Positions 8,488-15,703 of a stretch of DNA of 15,703 nt are shown here, piece by piece (positions within the stretch are counted from its first letter, which is position 1; each line of letters begins with the position of its first letter). A program made the translations under genes and the position numbers. The stretch spans positions 1 to 15,703 of the forward strand of contig JAEUJR010000007.1 of the NCBI GenBank assembly GCA_016793585.1. The letters run 5' to 3'. The stretch comes from Archangium sp. (GTDB taxonomy: Bacteria; Myxococcota; Myxococcia; Myxococcales; Myxococcaceae). The notes beneath the pieces were generated by a model, which was given only the letters and a program-made list of their open reading frames with translations, had not been told where the DNA came from and did not search any database.

Positions 8488-9093
8488 CCGCCAGCCGACG
8501 AACGCGACCAGCACGTAGGCCGCCACGAGCACCAGCGGGAGCGAGGCCAGCGCGAGCCTCCACGACGGCGACGTGTCGAGCGGCGCTGGCCAGTCGTCGC
8601 GGGTGAAGGCGAACGCGAGGCGCCCACGACGAGCCTCGAGGTTCAACACGAGCCCGGCGCACGCGTAGATGATGGGAGAGAGCCGCAGATTGCCGAGCCA
8701 GCGAGGCGTGTACGCACCGTCTCGCAGCAGCAGGTAGCCGTCGTAGAACCAGGCGCTCGAGAACAGCGCGACCGCCAGGGCGACCACCACCTCGCTGAAC
8801 GACGCGCGGCCGCGCAGCGCACGGGCGAGCGTGCCGATCGAGAAGCCCGAGGTGAGAAACGTCAGCAACGCCATGCCGCCGCCGCAGCCCACGTCCCACG
8901 TCTCGTCGTCGGTGTAGCGGCCGGCGAACGTCACGAAGACGATGGCCGGAACGAAGAGCGCGAGCCGCCAGGGTACGAGCAGCGCCTGGGCCTGCGCCCG
9001 CCACCCCACCCGCACGTCCTTCACGAAGAGCACGACCGCGAGGCCACAGAAGGCGAGCCACGAGATCAGGTAGCGAACGAGGAAGCCATTCAT
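8476..9093 (-). CDS. Hypothetical integral membrane protein (205 aa)
   Basis: The minus-strand frame from the ATG at 9093 codes for about six hydrophobic segments (near residues 5-24, 42-60, 72-90, 102-120, 136-153 and 180-200). Polar loops between them include RYTDDETWDVGCGGG and WFYDGYLLLRDGAYTPRW, and a C-terminal loop holds LEARRGRL. I do not recognise the family. It lies 81 bases after the DUF3592-like gene in the same direction, so it may be the last gene of the TPR operon. Where a ribosome binding site is expected, the mRNA instead reads CATCCTCC, the complement of one. Its 3' end overlaps the glycosylase gene tail to tail by 12 bases. Confidence 0.8.
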   Translation of the reverse strand: MNGFLVRYLISWLAFCGLAVVLFVKDVRVGWRAQAQALLVPWRLALFVPAIVFVTFAGRYTDDETWDVGCGGGMALLTFLTSGFSIGTLARALRGRASFSEVVVALAVALFSSAWFYDGYLLLRDGAYTPRWLGNLRLSPIIYACAGLVLNLEARRGRLAFAFTRDDWPAPLDTSPSWRLALASLPLVLVAAYVLVAFVGWRSPL

Positions 9094-9174
9094 GACTGGA
9101 GGATGCAGCGCCTGCCACGCGGAGCGGCGAGCGGCGCGCGAACGGTCGAAAACCGGCGGTGAGCGGCGCCCGAC

Positions 9175-9624
9175 CTACCGCTGGCCCAACCACCACGACG
9201 CGCCAACGAGAATGCCCACCGGCACCAGGAACACGATGGAGAGGAAGAGCATCGAGCCCGGCGTCGTTGCGAGGCCCGTGACGAGCATCGGGGGAGAGCC
9301 GCCGGCCGGATCGACGAGCGCGTCGTGCGTCGTGCCCGAGGCAAAGGTCTCGACGAGGCGGGCACGCTCGGTGACACGACGCTCCTCTTCTCCGATGTCG
9401 AGCAAGGTCGACGAGCGACCGTCGACGTCGAAGACGACACGCAACACGCCGAGGTCGTCACCGCGCGCCTCGAAGCCCATGCTCGTCACGGTCGCGCGCA
9501 CACGACGCCACGACGAGAAGCGCTGCAGCTGAACTGCGCGACGAATCGCGAGCACCAGCAGCATGACGCTCGCACCTGCAAAGATCACGGCGATCACCGC
9601 GAGCGCTGCGCGGACGACGGTCAT
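9175..9624 (-). CDS. DUF3592-like two-helix membrane protein (149 aa)
   Basis: The start is the ATG at 9624-9622, which overlaps the TPR gene's TGA (ATGA), so the two are translationally coupled; the frame is open further upstream only inside the TPR gene. The product has an N-terminal membrane helix (about residues 4-27). It continues with a beta-rich soluble part of about 90 residues (RATVTSMGFE, LRVVFDVDGRSST, ALVDPAGG) and ends with a second helix (about 124-145) finishing ASWWLGQR. This arrangement, with a VDP-type motif before the last helix, resembles DUF3592 proteins, whose function is unknown. The family call is tentative; the gene itself is well supported by coupling and composition. 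Confidence 0.8.
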   Translation of the reverse strand: MTVVRAALAVIAVIFAGASVMLLVLAIRRAVQLQRFSSWRRVRATVTSMGFEARGDDLGVLRVVFDVDGRSSTLLDIGEEERRVTERARLVETFASGTTHDALVDPAGGSPPMLVTGLATTPGSMLFLSIVFLVPVGILVGASWWLGQR

Positions 9625-10790
9625 GCCTGCTTCATGGCCTTCTGCATCGACACGATCATCTTCTCGGCCTGCGCCTTCAGCGGGCCGGCCTGCGGGTGCG
9701 CGATCACCTTCTGGGCGGCGGCGATCGCCTCGGTCCACTGCTTGCGCCGGCCATGCAGCAACGCGAGGTTGAGGAGCGGATCAGCGGCCTTGCCTCCGGC
9801 ACGCTTGATGGCCTCGTCGAGGTTGCCCTTCGCCTCGTCGAGCTTCGCCGCCTCTTCCTGATACGTCTCGAGCAGCAGCAGGCCGCGGTTGTTGAGCGCC
9901 GACCAATCGCTCGCGTCCTGCGTTGCGGCCTTCGCGTACGCCTCGAGCGCCTCGTCCGTCTGCGCCGAGTTCTCGAGCGCGAGCGCCTTCACCAGCGTCA
10001 CCTTCGCCGAGCCCTTGCCGTTCGCGTCGAGCCAGTCGCACAGCTCGATCGCCGCGTCATGCGCGTTGCCCCGCATCAGCTCTTCCGCGATGCCCAGCGC
10101 GCCACCCGGAGCCTTGTCGACGTTGGCGAGGGCTGCCTTCACGTCGCCCGCGCCCATGCGCAGGCGCACCTGCTCGGCGAGCAGGCGACGATCGGTCGGC
10201 ACCGCGCTCAACCCCACGTCGAGGAACTCGAGCGCCTTGTCGACCTGACCGCTGGCCTCGAGCATGCGCGCGAAGGCCGTGTACGCCAGCGAGAAGTCAG
10301 GCTTGAGCTCGATGGACTTGAGCAGCTCGTTGCCGGCGTCTTCGAAGCGGGCTGCCTGCGCGAGCGCCTCGGCGTGACGAAACCGGTAGAGGAAGTGGTT
10401 CGGCGCCAGCTTCACCGCCGTCGCCAACGCCTTCTCGGCGCCCTTCGCGTCGTGCTTGTCGAGCAGCGAGAGGCCGAGGGCGAAGAAGCCTTCGTGACGC
10501 GTGGGGTGGGCTGCGGTGAGCTGGGCGAACGCGAGACGCGCGCCGTCGCCCTGATCGCTCAGCTGCTGCACCATCGCTTCGGCGAGCTGAACCTCGTAGC
10601 TCTGGCGATCTTTCGGGCCCACACGCGCCAGCTGTGCACGCGCGGCGTCGACGTCACCGTTCTCGAGCGCGAGCCGGGCCAGCACCGAGAGCGCTTCACC
10701 ATCGGTGGGCCTGGTCGCGAGCTGCTTCGTCGCCGCAGCCTGCGCTCCTGCGCGGTCGCCACGGTCCAGCAGATCTTGGAGTGCAGTCAT
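9621..10790 (-). CDS. Tetratricopeptide repeat (TPR) protein (389 aa)
   Basis: This 389-residue, Ala/Leu-rich helical protein is built of TPR-like helix pairs. Clear ones are near residues 33-58 (ALSVLARLALENGDVDAARA), 99-130 (EGFFALGLSLLDKHDAKGAE), 132-162, 165-198 (AYTAFARMLEASGQVDKALE), 263-290 (KALALENSAQTDEALEAYAK) and 335-365. There is no signal peptide or membrane segment, so it is a cytoplasmic scaffold or assembly factor with no catalytic domain. It starts 50 bases after the Gly/Ala-rich gene and is coupled by ATGA to the membrane protein after it, so these three are likely co-expressed. Instead of a ribosome binding site, CATCCTCC precedes the ATG. The partner is unknown. Confidence 0.88.
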   Translation of the reverse strand: MTALQDLLDRGDRAGAQAAATKQLATRPTDGEALSVLARLALENGDVDAARAQLARVGPKDRQSYEVQLAEAMVQQLSDQGDGARLAFAQLTAAHPTRHEGFFALGLSLLDKHDAKGAEKALATAVKLAPNHFLYRFRHAEALAQAARFEDAGNELLKSIELKPDFSLAYTAFARMLEASGQVDKALEFLDVGLSAVPTDRRLLAEQVRLRMGAGDVKAALANVDKAPGGALGIAEELMRGNAHDAAIELCDWLDANGKGSAKVTLVKALALENSAQTDEALEAYAKAATQDASDWSALNNRGLLLLETYQEEAAKLDEAKGNLDEAIKRAGGKAADPLLNLALLHGRRKQWTEAIAAAQKVIAHPQAGPLKAQAEKMIVSMQKAMKQA

Positions 10791-10840
10791 GAGCGGAGGA
10801 TGCCCGAGACGAGGCGCTCCTCAAACCACGGAGTCTGGAA

Positions 10841-11893
10841 TCAGCTGAACCAGCCCGAGACCGTCTTCCAGCCCGAGCTGACCGCGTTCTTCGCGCTGTT
10901 GACCGCCGAGGAGGCCGCGTTGCTGACCGCAGTGACCGCCGACTTGCCGACCGCCAGGGCCTTCTCGCCGATCTTCTGGTAGTTGACGTCGACGTTGAAG
11001 CTGATGGAGCCGCCGATGCCGAGCGCCGCGCCCAGCTCGACCTTCGCCTTGAAGCGACCACCTTCGAGGCCGGCGTCGATCTTGGCCTTGGCGCCGAGGC
11101 CCGCCATCGCCTCGCCCTTCACGCCCACGCCCGCGTAGTCGTTTCCGACGCGACCTTCAGCGCTCACCTTGGCGCCGATGAACGCGTCGACGCCCGCCTT
11201 CACCTTGACGGTGGGCTTCTTCGAGAAGAGGTCGACCTGAATCTTGCCCTCGGCGGAGGCGGTCGCACCGACGGTCGCTTCGGCCTTGCCCGTGAGGTCG
11301 ACGGCGCCGAGCTGCTTCTTGCCCTGAACGGTGGCCTGACCGAGCACCGCGCCCGCCTCGACCTTGCCCTCGATGTTCGTCGCCTTGCCGATCTTCACGC
11401 TGCCCGAACCTTCTGCGTAGGCAGAGAGCACGCGGTAGCCGACGTCGACGCCCTTCGAGTCGACCACGCTCTCGTCGATCTTCTTCGAGACGACGGCAGC
11501 CTCGGCTTCGAACTTCGACTTCTCGGGGTCGAAGACGTTGACGCCGAGCGAGTTGATGCCGTTCTTGATCGCCTCTTTGCCCTTGGCCTTGAGGCCGACC
11601 GGCTCCTCGGGCTCGGTGTAGCCCTTGGTCTGAACCGTCTTGAGCGTGGGCGCTTCGTCGAGCTTCGAACCGAAGCCACGGCCGTACCCGAGCGTCGCCG
11701 TGCCGTCTTCCGCTTCGAACGAGGAGCCGAACTTGTGGAACTCCTCGGCCTCGGTGTGCTTCTTCGTCTCGTTGCGCAACGTCGAGACCGTGTTGTTGGC
11801 GGTCTTGGTGATGTTCTCAGCGGTCTTCTTCACCGCGTTGTTCACAGCGTTGAAGAGGTTCGAGAACGGGTTGCTGCCGACGTTGTTGGACAC
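10841..11893 (-). CDS. Gly/Ala-rich repetitive protein with amphipathic ends, function unknown (350 aa)
   Basis: The GTG at 11893 is preceded by AAAGGGG at a 7-base spacing and is preferred over the upstream start at 11947. Residues 1-40 are an Asn/Thr/Ala-rich amphipathic segment (NPFSNLFNAVNNAVKKTAEN). A mixed region follows (41-155). Residues 155-305 form a low-complexity stretch with small residues alternating with charged or beta-branched ones (SAYAEGSGSVKIG, GKAEATVGATASAEGK, VKAGVDAFIGAKVSAEGR, GEAMAGLGAKAKIDAG). The last 40 residues are again amphipathic (SAVTAVSNAASSAVNSAKNA) and end in VSGWFS. There is no signal peptide and no cysteine. The pattern is reminiscent of glycine-zipper membrane-inserting regions and of the middle parts of secreted bacterial toxins, but no toxin domain is recognised. 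A storage, envelope or secreted structural role is equally possible. Confidence 0.82.
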   Translation of the reverse strand: MSNNVGSNPFSNLFNAVNNAVKKTAENITKTANNTVSTLRNETKKHTEAEEFHKFGSSFEAEDGTATLGYGRGFGSKLDEAPTLKTVQTKGYTEPEEPVGLKAKGKEAIKNGINSLGVNVFDPEKSKFEAEAAVVSKKIDESVVDSKGVDVGYRVLSAYAEGSGSVKIGKATNIEGKVEAGAVLGQATVQGKKQLGAVDLTGKAEATVGATASAEGKIQVDLFSKKPTVKVKAGVDAFIGAKVSAEGRVGNDYAGVGVKGEAMAGLGAKAKIDAGLEGGRFKAKVELGAALGIGGSISFNVDVNYQKIGEKALAVGKSAVTAVSNAASSAVNSAKNAVSSGWKTVSGWFS

Positions 11894-11992
11894 GGAGATG
11901 CCCCTTTGAAGACGGAAAACGAGTGTTGGAGTATCGCAGAAGCACACCCGCCAGTTGCTCAGAAGGCGAGAAATTCCGCAGGCCTACGATCA

Positions 11993-12008
11993 TGATCAAT
12001 CTGATCAA
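11993..12008. repeat. 7-bp direct repeat upstream of the Gly/Ala-rich gene
   Basis: TGATCAA occurs at 11993-11999 and 12002-12008, a 9-base period, and the TGATCA core is itself a palindrome. GATCATGATC (11988-11997) overlaps the first copy. The block sits about 100 bases upstream of the GTG at 11893 and overlaps the lysR stop codon, and is AT-rich for this genome. It may be a binding site controlling the downstream gene; this is inference. Confidence 0.35.
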
Positions 12009-12877
12009 GGGGTTGGCGCACACTCCAGGGCGGCTTCGACGAGCGGGTGCGGTCGGCCCCGTCGCCAGACCGCGTAAATCGGGAAGCGGGCGTGGGGGCG
12101 TTCGAGGCGCTGGGCGATGACTCCGGGGGCCCTGGGGCCGGCGGCGTTGAGGCCGGGGATCAGCGAGAACCCGAGACCGGCGGCGACGAAGCCCAGAATC
12201 GTGTCGGAGGAATCAGCGCCGAAGGCTTCGCGAGGCCGAACACCATGGGCCTCGAGCGCGGCGAGCTGAAGCGCCTTGAGCTGCCGGTCGGCCTGGTACC
12301 CGATGAACGGCACCTGGGCGAGCGCCGCCAACGAGAGTCGGCCTTTCTGCGCGTGTGGCCCGTGCGCGGGCGCGACCACCCACGCTTCGGCGCGCGCGAC
12401 CTCGCGCACCTCGACGTCGGCGGGAATCTCGGGGAGCCAGTCGACGAGCAGATCTGCCTCTCCGCGGCGCAGCAGCTCGAGATCGGCGTGCGGCAGCTCG
12501 GTGAGCGCCACCGCGATGTCGGGCCTTCGGGTCTGCAGCCGCCTCAACCACTCTGGCATGAGGTGGCGCAGCAGATGGCCGGCGGCGCAGAGCTTCAGCG
12601 TGCCGCCGACCTGCCCACCTTTCACCTGCGCCTCGAGCACCGCGAGCTGCTCGTAGAACGGCGCGAACCCATCGAAGAGCAGCTGCCCTCGCGGCGTGAG
12701 CACCACCTTGTCCTTCCCTACCCGCTCGAAGAGCTTCACGCCGAGCTCGTCTTCGAGCCGCCGCACCTGCTGGTGCACGCCGGGCTGGGTGATCGGGTAC
12801 GGGAACGCACGCGCCGCCCGTGCGTAGCCCTGCTGCTTGGCGACCCAATAGAAGCCTTCGAGACGTTGGAGGTTCAT
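12005..12877 (-). CDS. LysR-family transcriptional regulator
   Basis: This 290-residue protein has the standard LysR length and layout. The N-terminal winged helix-turn-helix covers about residues 1-65 (MNLQRLEGFYWVAKQQGY, then ARAARAFPYPITQPGVHQQV, RRLEDELGVKLFER, LTPRG). An effector-binding domain follows from about 90 (GGTLKLCAAGHLLRHLMPEW), with the second subdomain near 160-260 and GFVAAGLGFSLIPG as the typical late strand-helix. The variant PYPITQP in the recognition region replaces the more usual LxxSQP. The start is fixed by the MNLQRLEGF opening. A perfect T-N11-A dyad covers the start codon, so the gene is probably autoregulated and controls the divergent membrane protein gene at 12990. 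The effector is unknown. Confidence 0.93.
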   Translation of the reverse strand: MNLQRLEGFYWVAKQQGYARAARAFPYPITQPGVHQQVRRLEDELGVKLFERVGKDKVVLTPRGQLLFDGFAPFYEQLAVLEAQVKGGQVGGTLKLCAAGHLLRHLMPEWLRRLQTRRPDIAVALTELPHADLELLRRGEADLLVDWLPEIPADVEVREVARAEAWVVAPAHGPHAQKGRLSLAALAQVPFIGYQADRQLKALQLAALEAHGVRPREAFGADSSDTILGFVAAGLGFSLIPGLNAAGPRAPGVIAQRLERPHARFPIYAVWRRGRPHPLVEAALECAPTP

Positions 12878-12902
12878 CGATAGCGCATGGTAATCGATGA
12901 AC
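12872..12902. promoter_or_regulatory. Predicted LysR operator (perfect T-N11-A dyad)
   Basis: GTTCATCGAT (12872-12881) and ATCGATGAAC (12893-12902) are perfect 10-bp inverted copies separated by 11 bases, so the inner ends give exactly the T-N11-A signature of LysR-type boxes. The dyad lies over the lysR start codon (12877-12875) and ends 88 bases before the divergent gene's ATG at 12990. If it sits near -65 as LysR sites usually do, the target transcript would begin near 12950. Confidence 0.75.
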
Positions 12903-12989
12903 GAATTTCTTGTCCTGCACCTGATTGATGCCGCGGGCGTTCAATGAGCACCAACGGCGGCAGCGACCGCCCACTCACGGGAGCGACAC

Positions 12990-13295
12990 ATGAAGGCGAT
13001 GAAGAACCTCGTTCACCTCGGCATTCTGGGCATCTGGGCGGTCGCGGGGGTGCTGTTCACGCTGAAGGCGGTGTTCGCGTTGTCGGCCTTCGTGCCGGTG
13101 GCGCTCTTCTGGGGCTGGTTCGCGGCCTTCGCGGCGCTCACGAGCTGGGTGGTGTCGAAGTTCGACAGCCCGCTCGGCGCGCTCGGAACGCATGGCGCGG
13201 CGCTGCTGGTGATGCAGGCCGTCCCCGCGGTGCTGCCGTTCGTGCTGGTGCGCCTCGGCCTCGACCTGCTGGCCGGCAAGGCACTGCCTTTCTAA
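12990..13295 (+). CDS. Small integral membrane protein divergent from lysR (101 aa)
   Basis: The ATG at 12990 has a GGGAG ribosome binding site at 12979-12983, 6 bases away. The 101-residue product is strongly hydrophobic, with about three membrane segments (near residues 7-29, 31-56 and 70-95), one containing FWGWFAAFAALTSWVV; a polar turn (KFDSPLGALGTHG) lies before the last. There are no recognisable catalytic motifs and I do not recognise the family. Position across from lysR, with a LysR-type dyad between, makes it the likely regulated target: a small transporter, exporter component or membrane accessory protein. The Met four codons later is a less likely start. Confidence 0.78.
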   Translation: MKAMKNLVHLGILGIWAVAGVLFTLKAVFALSAFVPVALFWGWFAAFAALTSWVVSKFDSPLGALGTHGAALLVMQAVPAVLPFVLVRLGLDLLAGKALPF

Positions 13296-13296
13296 A

Positions 13297-13309
13297 CCCT
13301 GAAGCAGGG
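13297..13309 (+). terminator. Weak hairpin after the small membrane protein gene
   Basis: CCCTG (13297-13301) pairs with CAGGG (13305-13309) over a 3-base loop directly after the TAA at 13293-13295. No T-tract follows, so termination here would be weak at best. Confidence 0.2.
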
Positions 13310-13368
13310 CTGCTGACGGTCGCCGCAGACACCAGAAGTTTCCTTTGTGAGCCAGCCATCGGTCGGCG

Positions 13369-14961
13369 ATGGTGCGCGCCGTGGCATCGATCATTGGAGT
13401 CCCGAAGGAATCGCTCGCCGGTGAGCGTCGCGTGGCTGCGACACCAGAGTCGGTGAAAAAGCTGTCGGCGCGCGGTCTGTCGATTCACGTCGAGAAGGGC
13501 GCGGGCGCCGAGGCCGGCTACGCCGACGCGCAATACGCCGAGGCGGGCGCGACGATCGTCGACTCGGCCTGGCAGTGCGAGACCATCTTCAAGGTGCGCG
13601 CGCCCACCGTGGACGAGGTGGGAAAGCTCAAGGAGGGCGCCTTCGTCGTCTCGTTGATGCAGCCCGAGAAGAACCCGCTGCTCGTCGATTCGCTCAAGGC
13701 GAAGAAGGTGACGGCGCTGGCGCTCGAGCGCATTCCCCGCGTGACGCGCGCCCAGAAGATGGACGTGCTGTCGTCGCAGGCGAACCTGTCGGGCTACCGC
13801 GCCGTCGTCGAAGCGGCGGCCCACCTGCAGGGCTTCATGGGCCCGCAGGTGACGGCGGCTGGCTCGACCCCTCCGGCGAAGGTGCTGATCATCGGCGCCG
13901 GCGTCGCGGGCCTCGCGGCCGTCGGAGCTGCTCGTGCGCTCGGCGCCGAGGTTCGCGCGTTCGACACCCGCGCTGCCGCTCGTGAGCAGGTCGAGTCGCT
14001 GGGCGCCAAGTTCCTCGAGGTGACCATCAAGGAGTCGGGCGAGGGCCAGGGCGGCTACGCCAAGACGATGAGCCCCGAGTTCATCGCGGCCGAGATGGCG
14101 CTCTTCCGCGCGCAGGCCGCGCAGGTCGACGTGATCATCACCACCGCGCTCGTGCCCGGCACGAAGGCGCCGACGCTGGTGCCGCGCGACGTGGTCGAGG
14201 CGCTCAAGCCCGGCTCCGTCATCGTCGACATGGCCGCCGAGCAGGGTGGCAACTGCGAGCTCACCAAGCCCGGCGACGTGGCGGTGCACAACGGGGTGAA
14301 GATTCTCGGCTTCACCGACCTCGCCAGTCGCATGGCCGCGACGTCGAGCCGCTTCTTCGCGATGAACCTCGTGCACCTCTCGGGCGAGCTGGGCACGGGT
14401 GACACGCTGACCATTCCGCTCGAGAACGACGTCGTGCGGCCCGCCCTGCTGCTGCACAAGGGTGAGGTGCTGCCGCCGCTGCCCGCGAAGGAGCCGAGCC
14501 CACCGCAACCCGCGAAGCCTGCGCCGTCGCATGCGCCTCCGCCCGACGCGAAGCCGCAGCAGGAGCACATTCAGGCCCCGAACCGCGCGGCCTGGGGCAG
14601 CACGCTGGGTGGCATCTTCGTCATCGCCCTGCTCTTCGGCCTGGGCCGGTTCGCACCCGCCGACTTCCTGCAGCACTCGACGGTGTTCGTGCTGGCCTGC
14701 TTCGTCGGCTGGCAGGTCATCTGGTCGGTCAGCCCCGCGCTGCACACACCGCTCATGAGCGTGACCAACGCGATCTCGGGCATCATCATCGTCGGTGGCC
14801 TGCTGCAGGTCGGCGCCGGCGTCGATCTCGCCTCGGTGCTCGGCGTGCTGGCCGTCTTCTTCGCCACCATCAACATCGCCGGTGGCTTCCTCGTCACGGA
14901 GCGAATGCTCAAGATGTTCAGACGTGAAGATGCGCCGTCGTCGTCGGGAGGTCACCGATGA
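13369..14961 (+). CDS. pntA: NAD(P) transhydrogenase subunit alpha (single-chain, fused form)
   Basis: This 530-residue protein is the alpha subunit of the proton-translocating transhydrogenase, which drives hydride transfer from NADH to NADP+ with the proton gradient. The NAD-binding domain I spans about 1-372. It has IGVPKE at 9-14, the RAQKMD loop (127-132) followed by [13 protein letters not shown], the Rossmann loop [11 protein letters not shown] (176-186) with Asp199 in FDTR (NAD-selective), and EQGGNCE (291-297). A Pro-rich linker (about 373-395) leads to four membrane helices (about 410-510) with [20 protein letters not shown], and the chain ends RMLKMFRRE. Residues 1-520 follow E. 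coli PntA closely in order and length; many other bacteria split this chain into two genes. GTG at 13381 is an alternative start; neither has a clear ribosome binding site. It overlaps pntB by ATGA. Confidence 0.96.
   Translation: MVRAVASIIGVPKESLAGERRVAATPESVKKLSARGLSIHVEKGAGAEAGYADAQYAEAGATIVDSAWQCETIFKVRAPTVDEVGKLKEGAFVVSLMQPEKNPLLVDSLKAKKVTALALERIPRVTRAQKMDVLSSQANLSGYRAVVEAAAHLQGFMGPQVTAAGSTPPAKVLIIGAGVAGLAAVGAARALGAEVRAFDTRAAAREQVESLGAKFLEVTIKESGEGQGGYAKTMSPEFIAAEMALFRAQAAQVDVIITTALVPGTKAPTLVPRDVVEALKPGSVIVDMAAEQGGNCELTKPGDVAVHNGVKILGFTDLASRMAATSSRFFAMNLVHLSGELGTGDTLTIPLENDVVRPALLLHKGEVLPPLPAKEPSPPQPAKPAPSHAPPPDAKPQQEHIQAPNRAAWGSTLGGIFVIALLFGLGRFAPADFLQHSTVFVLACFVGWQVIWSVSPALHTPLMSVTNAISGIIIVGGLLQVGAGVDLASVLGVLAVFFATINIAGGFLVTERMLKMFRREDAPSSSGGHR
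14946..14951 (+). promoter_or_regulatory. Strong ribosome binding site for pntB inside the end of pntA
   Basis: GGGAGG lies 6 bases before the pntB ATG at 14958 and within the last codons of pntA, so pntB has its own strong site in addition to ATGA stop-start coupling. Confidence 0.8.
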
Positions 14962-15703
14962 GCGGCGTGCTGGTGGTCGCCTACCTCGCGGCAGGCGTGT
15001 TGTTCATTCGATCGCTCGGCGGGCTCTCGAAGCAGGAGACGGCCTCGCAGGGCAACGAGCTGGGCATGGTCGGCATGGCGATCGCCGTGGCCGTCGCCAT
15101 GGTCACGTGGATTCTCGGCGCCAACGACCCTTCGGCGCTCGAGCTGAACCAGCGCACCACGGGGCTCGTGATGCTGGCGGGCGCCATCGGAGTCGGCTTC
15201 TTCATCGGCGCGGTGCTCGCGAAGCGGGTCGAGATGACCGGCATGCCCGAGCTGGTGGCGATTCTGCACAGCTTCGTGGGTCTGGCGGCCGTGCTCGTCG
15301 GCTTCTCGAGCTACCTGCACCCGCACGGGCTGTCGGGCGACGAGGTCGCGAGGGTGGTGCACGAGGTCGAGGTGTGGATCGGCGTGGCCGTCGGCGCGAT
15401 CACCCTCACCGGCTCCATCGTCGCGTGGGGCAAGCTGAAGGGCTCGATCTCGGGCAAGCCGTTGCTGCTGCCCGGCCGTCACGCGCTCAACGGCGTTGCA
15501 GGGCTGGCGATTCTCGGCGGCACCGTCGCCTTCGTGCAGAACGCCAACGGCAACGGCATCTGGTTGCTGGTCGGCATGACGGTGATCGCGGCGCTGCTCG
15601 GCGTGCACCTGGTGATGGCCATCGGCGGCGCCGACATGCCGGTCGTCGTCTCGCTGCTCAACAGCTACTCGGGCTGGGCGGCGGCGGCGGCGGGCTTCAT
15701 GCT
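14958..15703 (+). CDS. pntB: NAD(P) transhydrogenase subunit beta, N-terminal part (cut by window edge)
   Basis: The ATG at 14958 overlaps the pntA TGA (ATGA). The visible 248 codons are the membrane domain of the beta subunit: [50 protein letters not shown], then [18 protein letters not shown], and [20 protein letters not shown] followed by AAAGFM at the edge. His104 in AILHSF corresponds to the proton-path histidine of the E. coli protein (His91), and Asn235 in LLNSYSG to another conserved membrane residue. The NADP-binding domain III lies beyond the window. It forms the alpha2-beta2 complex with PntA in the inner membrane. Confidence 0.96.
   Translation, partial: MSGVLVVAYLAAGVLFIRSLGGLSKQETASQGNELGMVGMAIAVAVAMVTWILGANDPSALELNQRTTGLVMLAGAIGVGFFIGAVLAKRVEMTGMPELVAILHSFVGLAAVLVGFSSYLHPHGLSGDEVARVVHEVEVWIGVAVGAITLTGSIVAWGKLKGSISGKPLLLPGRHALNGVAGLAILGGTVAFVQNANGNGIWLLVGMTVIAALLGVHLVMAIGGADMPVVVSLLNSYSGWAAAAAGFM

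Noticed and set aside
9696..10982. Plus-strand open frame of 428 codons over the TPR gene
   Set aside because: Antisense of a clear TPR protein; the translation is Arg/Leu/Val-rich with no motif, and it also runs into the next minus-strand gene.
12047..12883. Plus-strand open frame of 278 codons opposite lysR
   Set aside because: The LysR protein on the minus strand is full length with correct domains, so this frame is its shadow.
13138..14955. Minus-strand open frame of 605 codons opposite pntA
   Set aside because: pntA is unmistakable on the plus strand, and the reverse translation is Arg/His-rich low-complexity sequence without domains.

Overview
The window is GC-rich and almost fully coding, with strong G/C bias at third codon positions. 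The content suggests a chromosomal region of a myxobacterium (Myxococcota). Supporting signs are a eukaryotic-type Ser/Thr kinase whose glycine loop has the TGGMGEVFLAR form, a stand-alone receiver-domain protein, and Cys-rich lipoprotein-like proteins, one carrying a (GGGxxT)n linker. There is also a short, very charged Lys/Glu/Arg protein. This assignment is inference from gene style; no rRNA, tRNA, CRISPR array or insertion sequence is visible.

Layout. Bases 1-1363 (minus): a NodB-type polysaccharide deacetylase followed, with an 8-base overlap, by a Ser/Thr kinase that runs off the left edge. Bases 1491-2297 (plus): a 59-residue charged protein with a hairpin after it, then a single-domain response regulator. 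Bases 2332-6243 (plus): a perfect 8-bp dyad, then a two-subunit biotin-dependent acyl-CoA carboxylase (beta then alpha, most like 3-methylcrotonyl-CoA carboxylase of leucine breakdown), with a small Cys-rich exported protein translationally coupled to the alpha subunit. Bases 6244-6765: no intact gene, but minus-strand traces of a decayed coding sequence. Bases 6766-8487 (plus): a Cys-rich, Gly-repeat secreted or lipoprotein and, four bases later, an endonuclease VIII/Fpg-family DNA glycosylase.

Bases 8476-12877 (minus) hold five genes in one direction. In transcription order they are a LysR-type regulator, an unrecognised Gly/Ala-rich protein with amphipathic ends, a TPR protein, a DUF3592-like membrane protein (ATGA-coupled to the TPR gene) and a six-helix membrane protein that overlaps the glycosylase gene tail to tail. 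Bases 12872-15703 (plus): a perfect T-N11-A dyad over the lysR start codon, a small divergent membrane protein that is its likely target, then pntA (single-chain alpha) and pntB of the proton-translocating NAD(P) transhydrogenase; pntB is cut by the right edge.

The metabolic genes fit together loosely: the carboxylase feeds branched-chain amino acid carbon into acyl-CoA pools, and the transhydrogenase uses the proton gradient to make NADPH. I do not see a clear new defence or mobile system. The least explained parts are the Gly/Ala-rich protein with its TPR/membrane partners, and the regulatory dyads.
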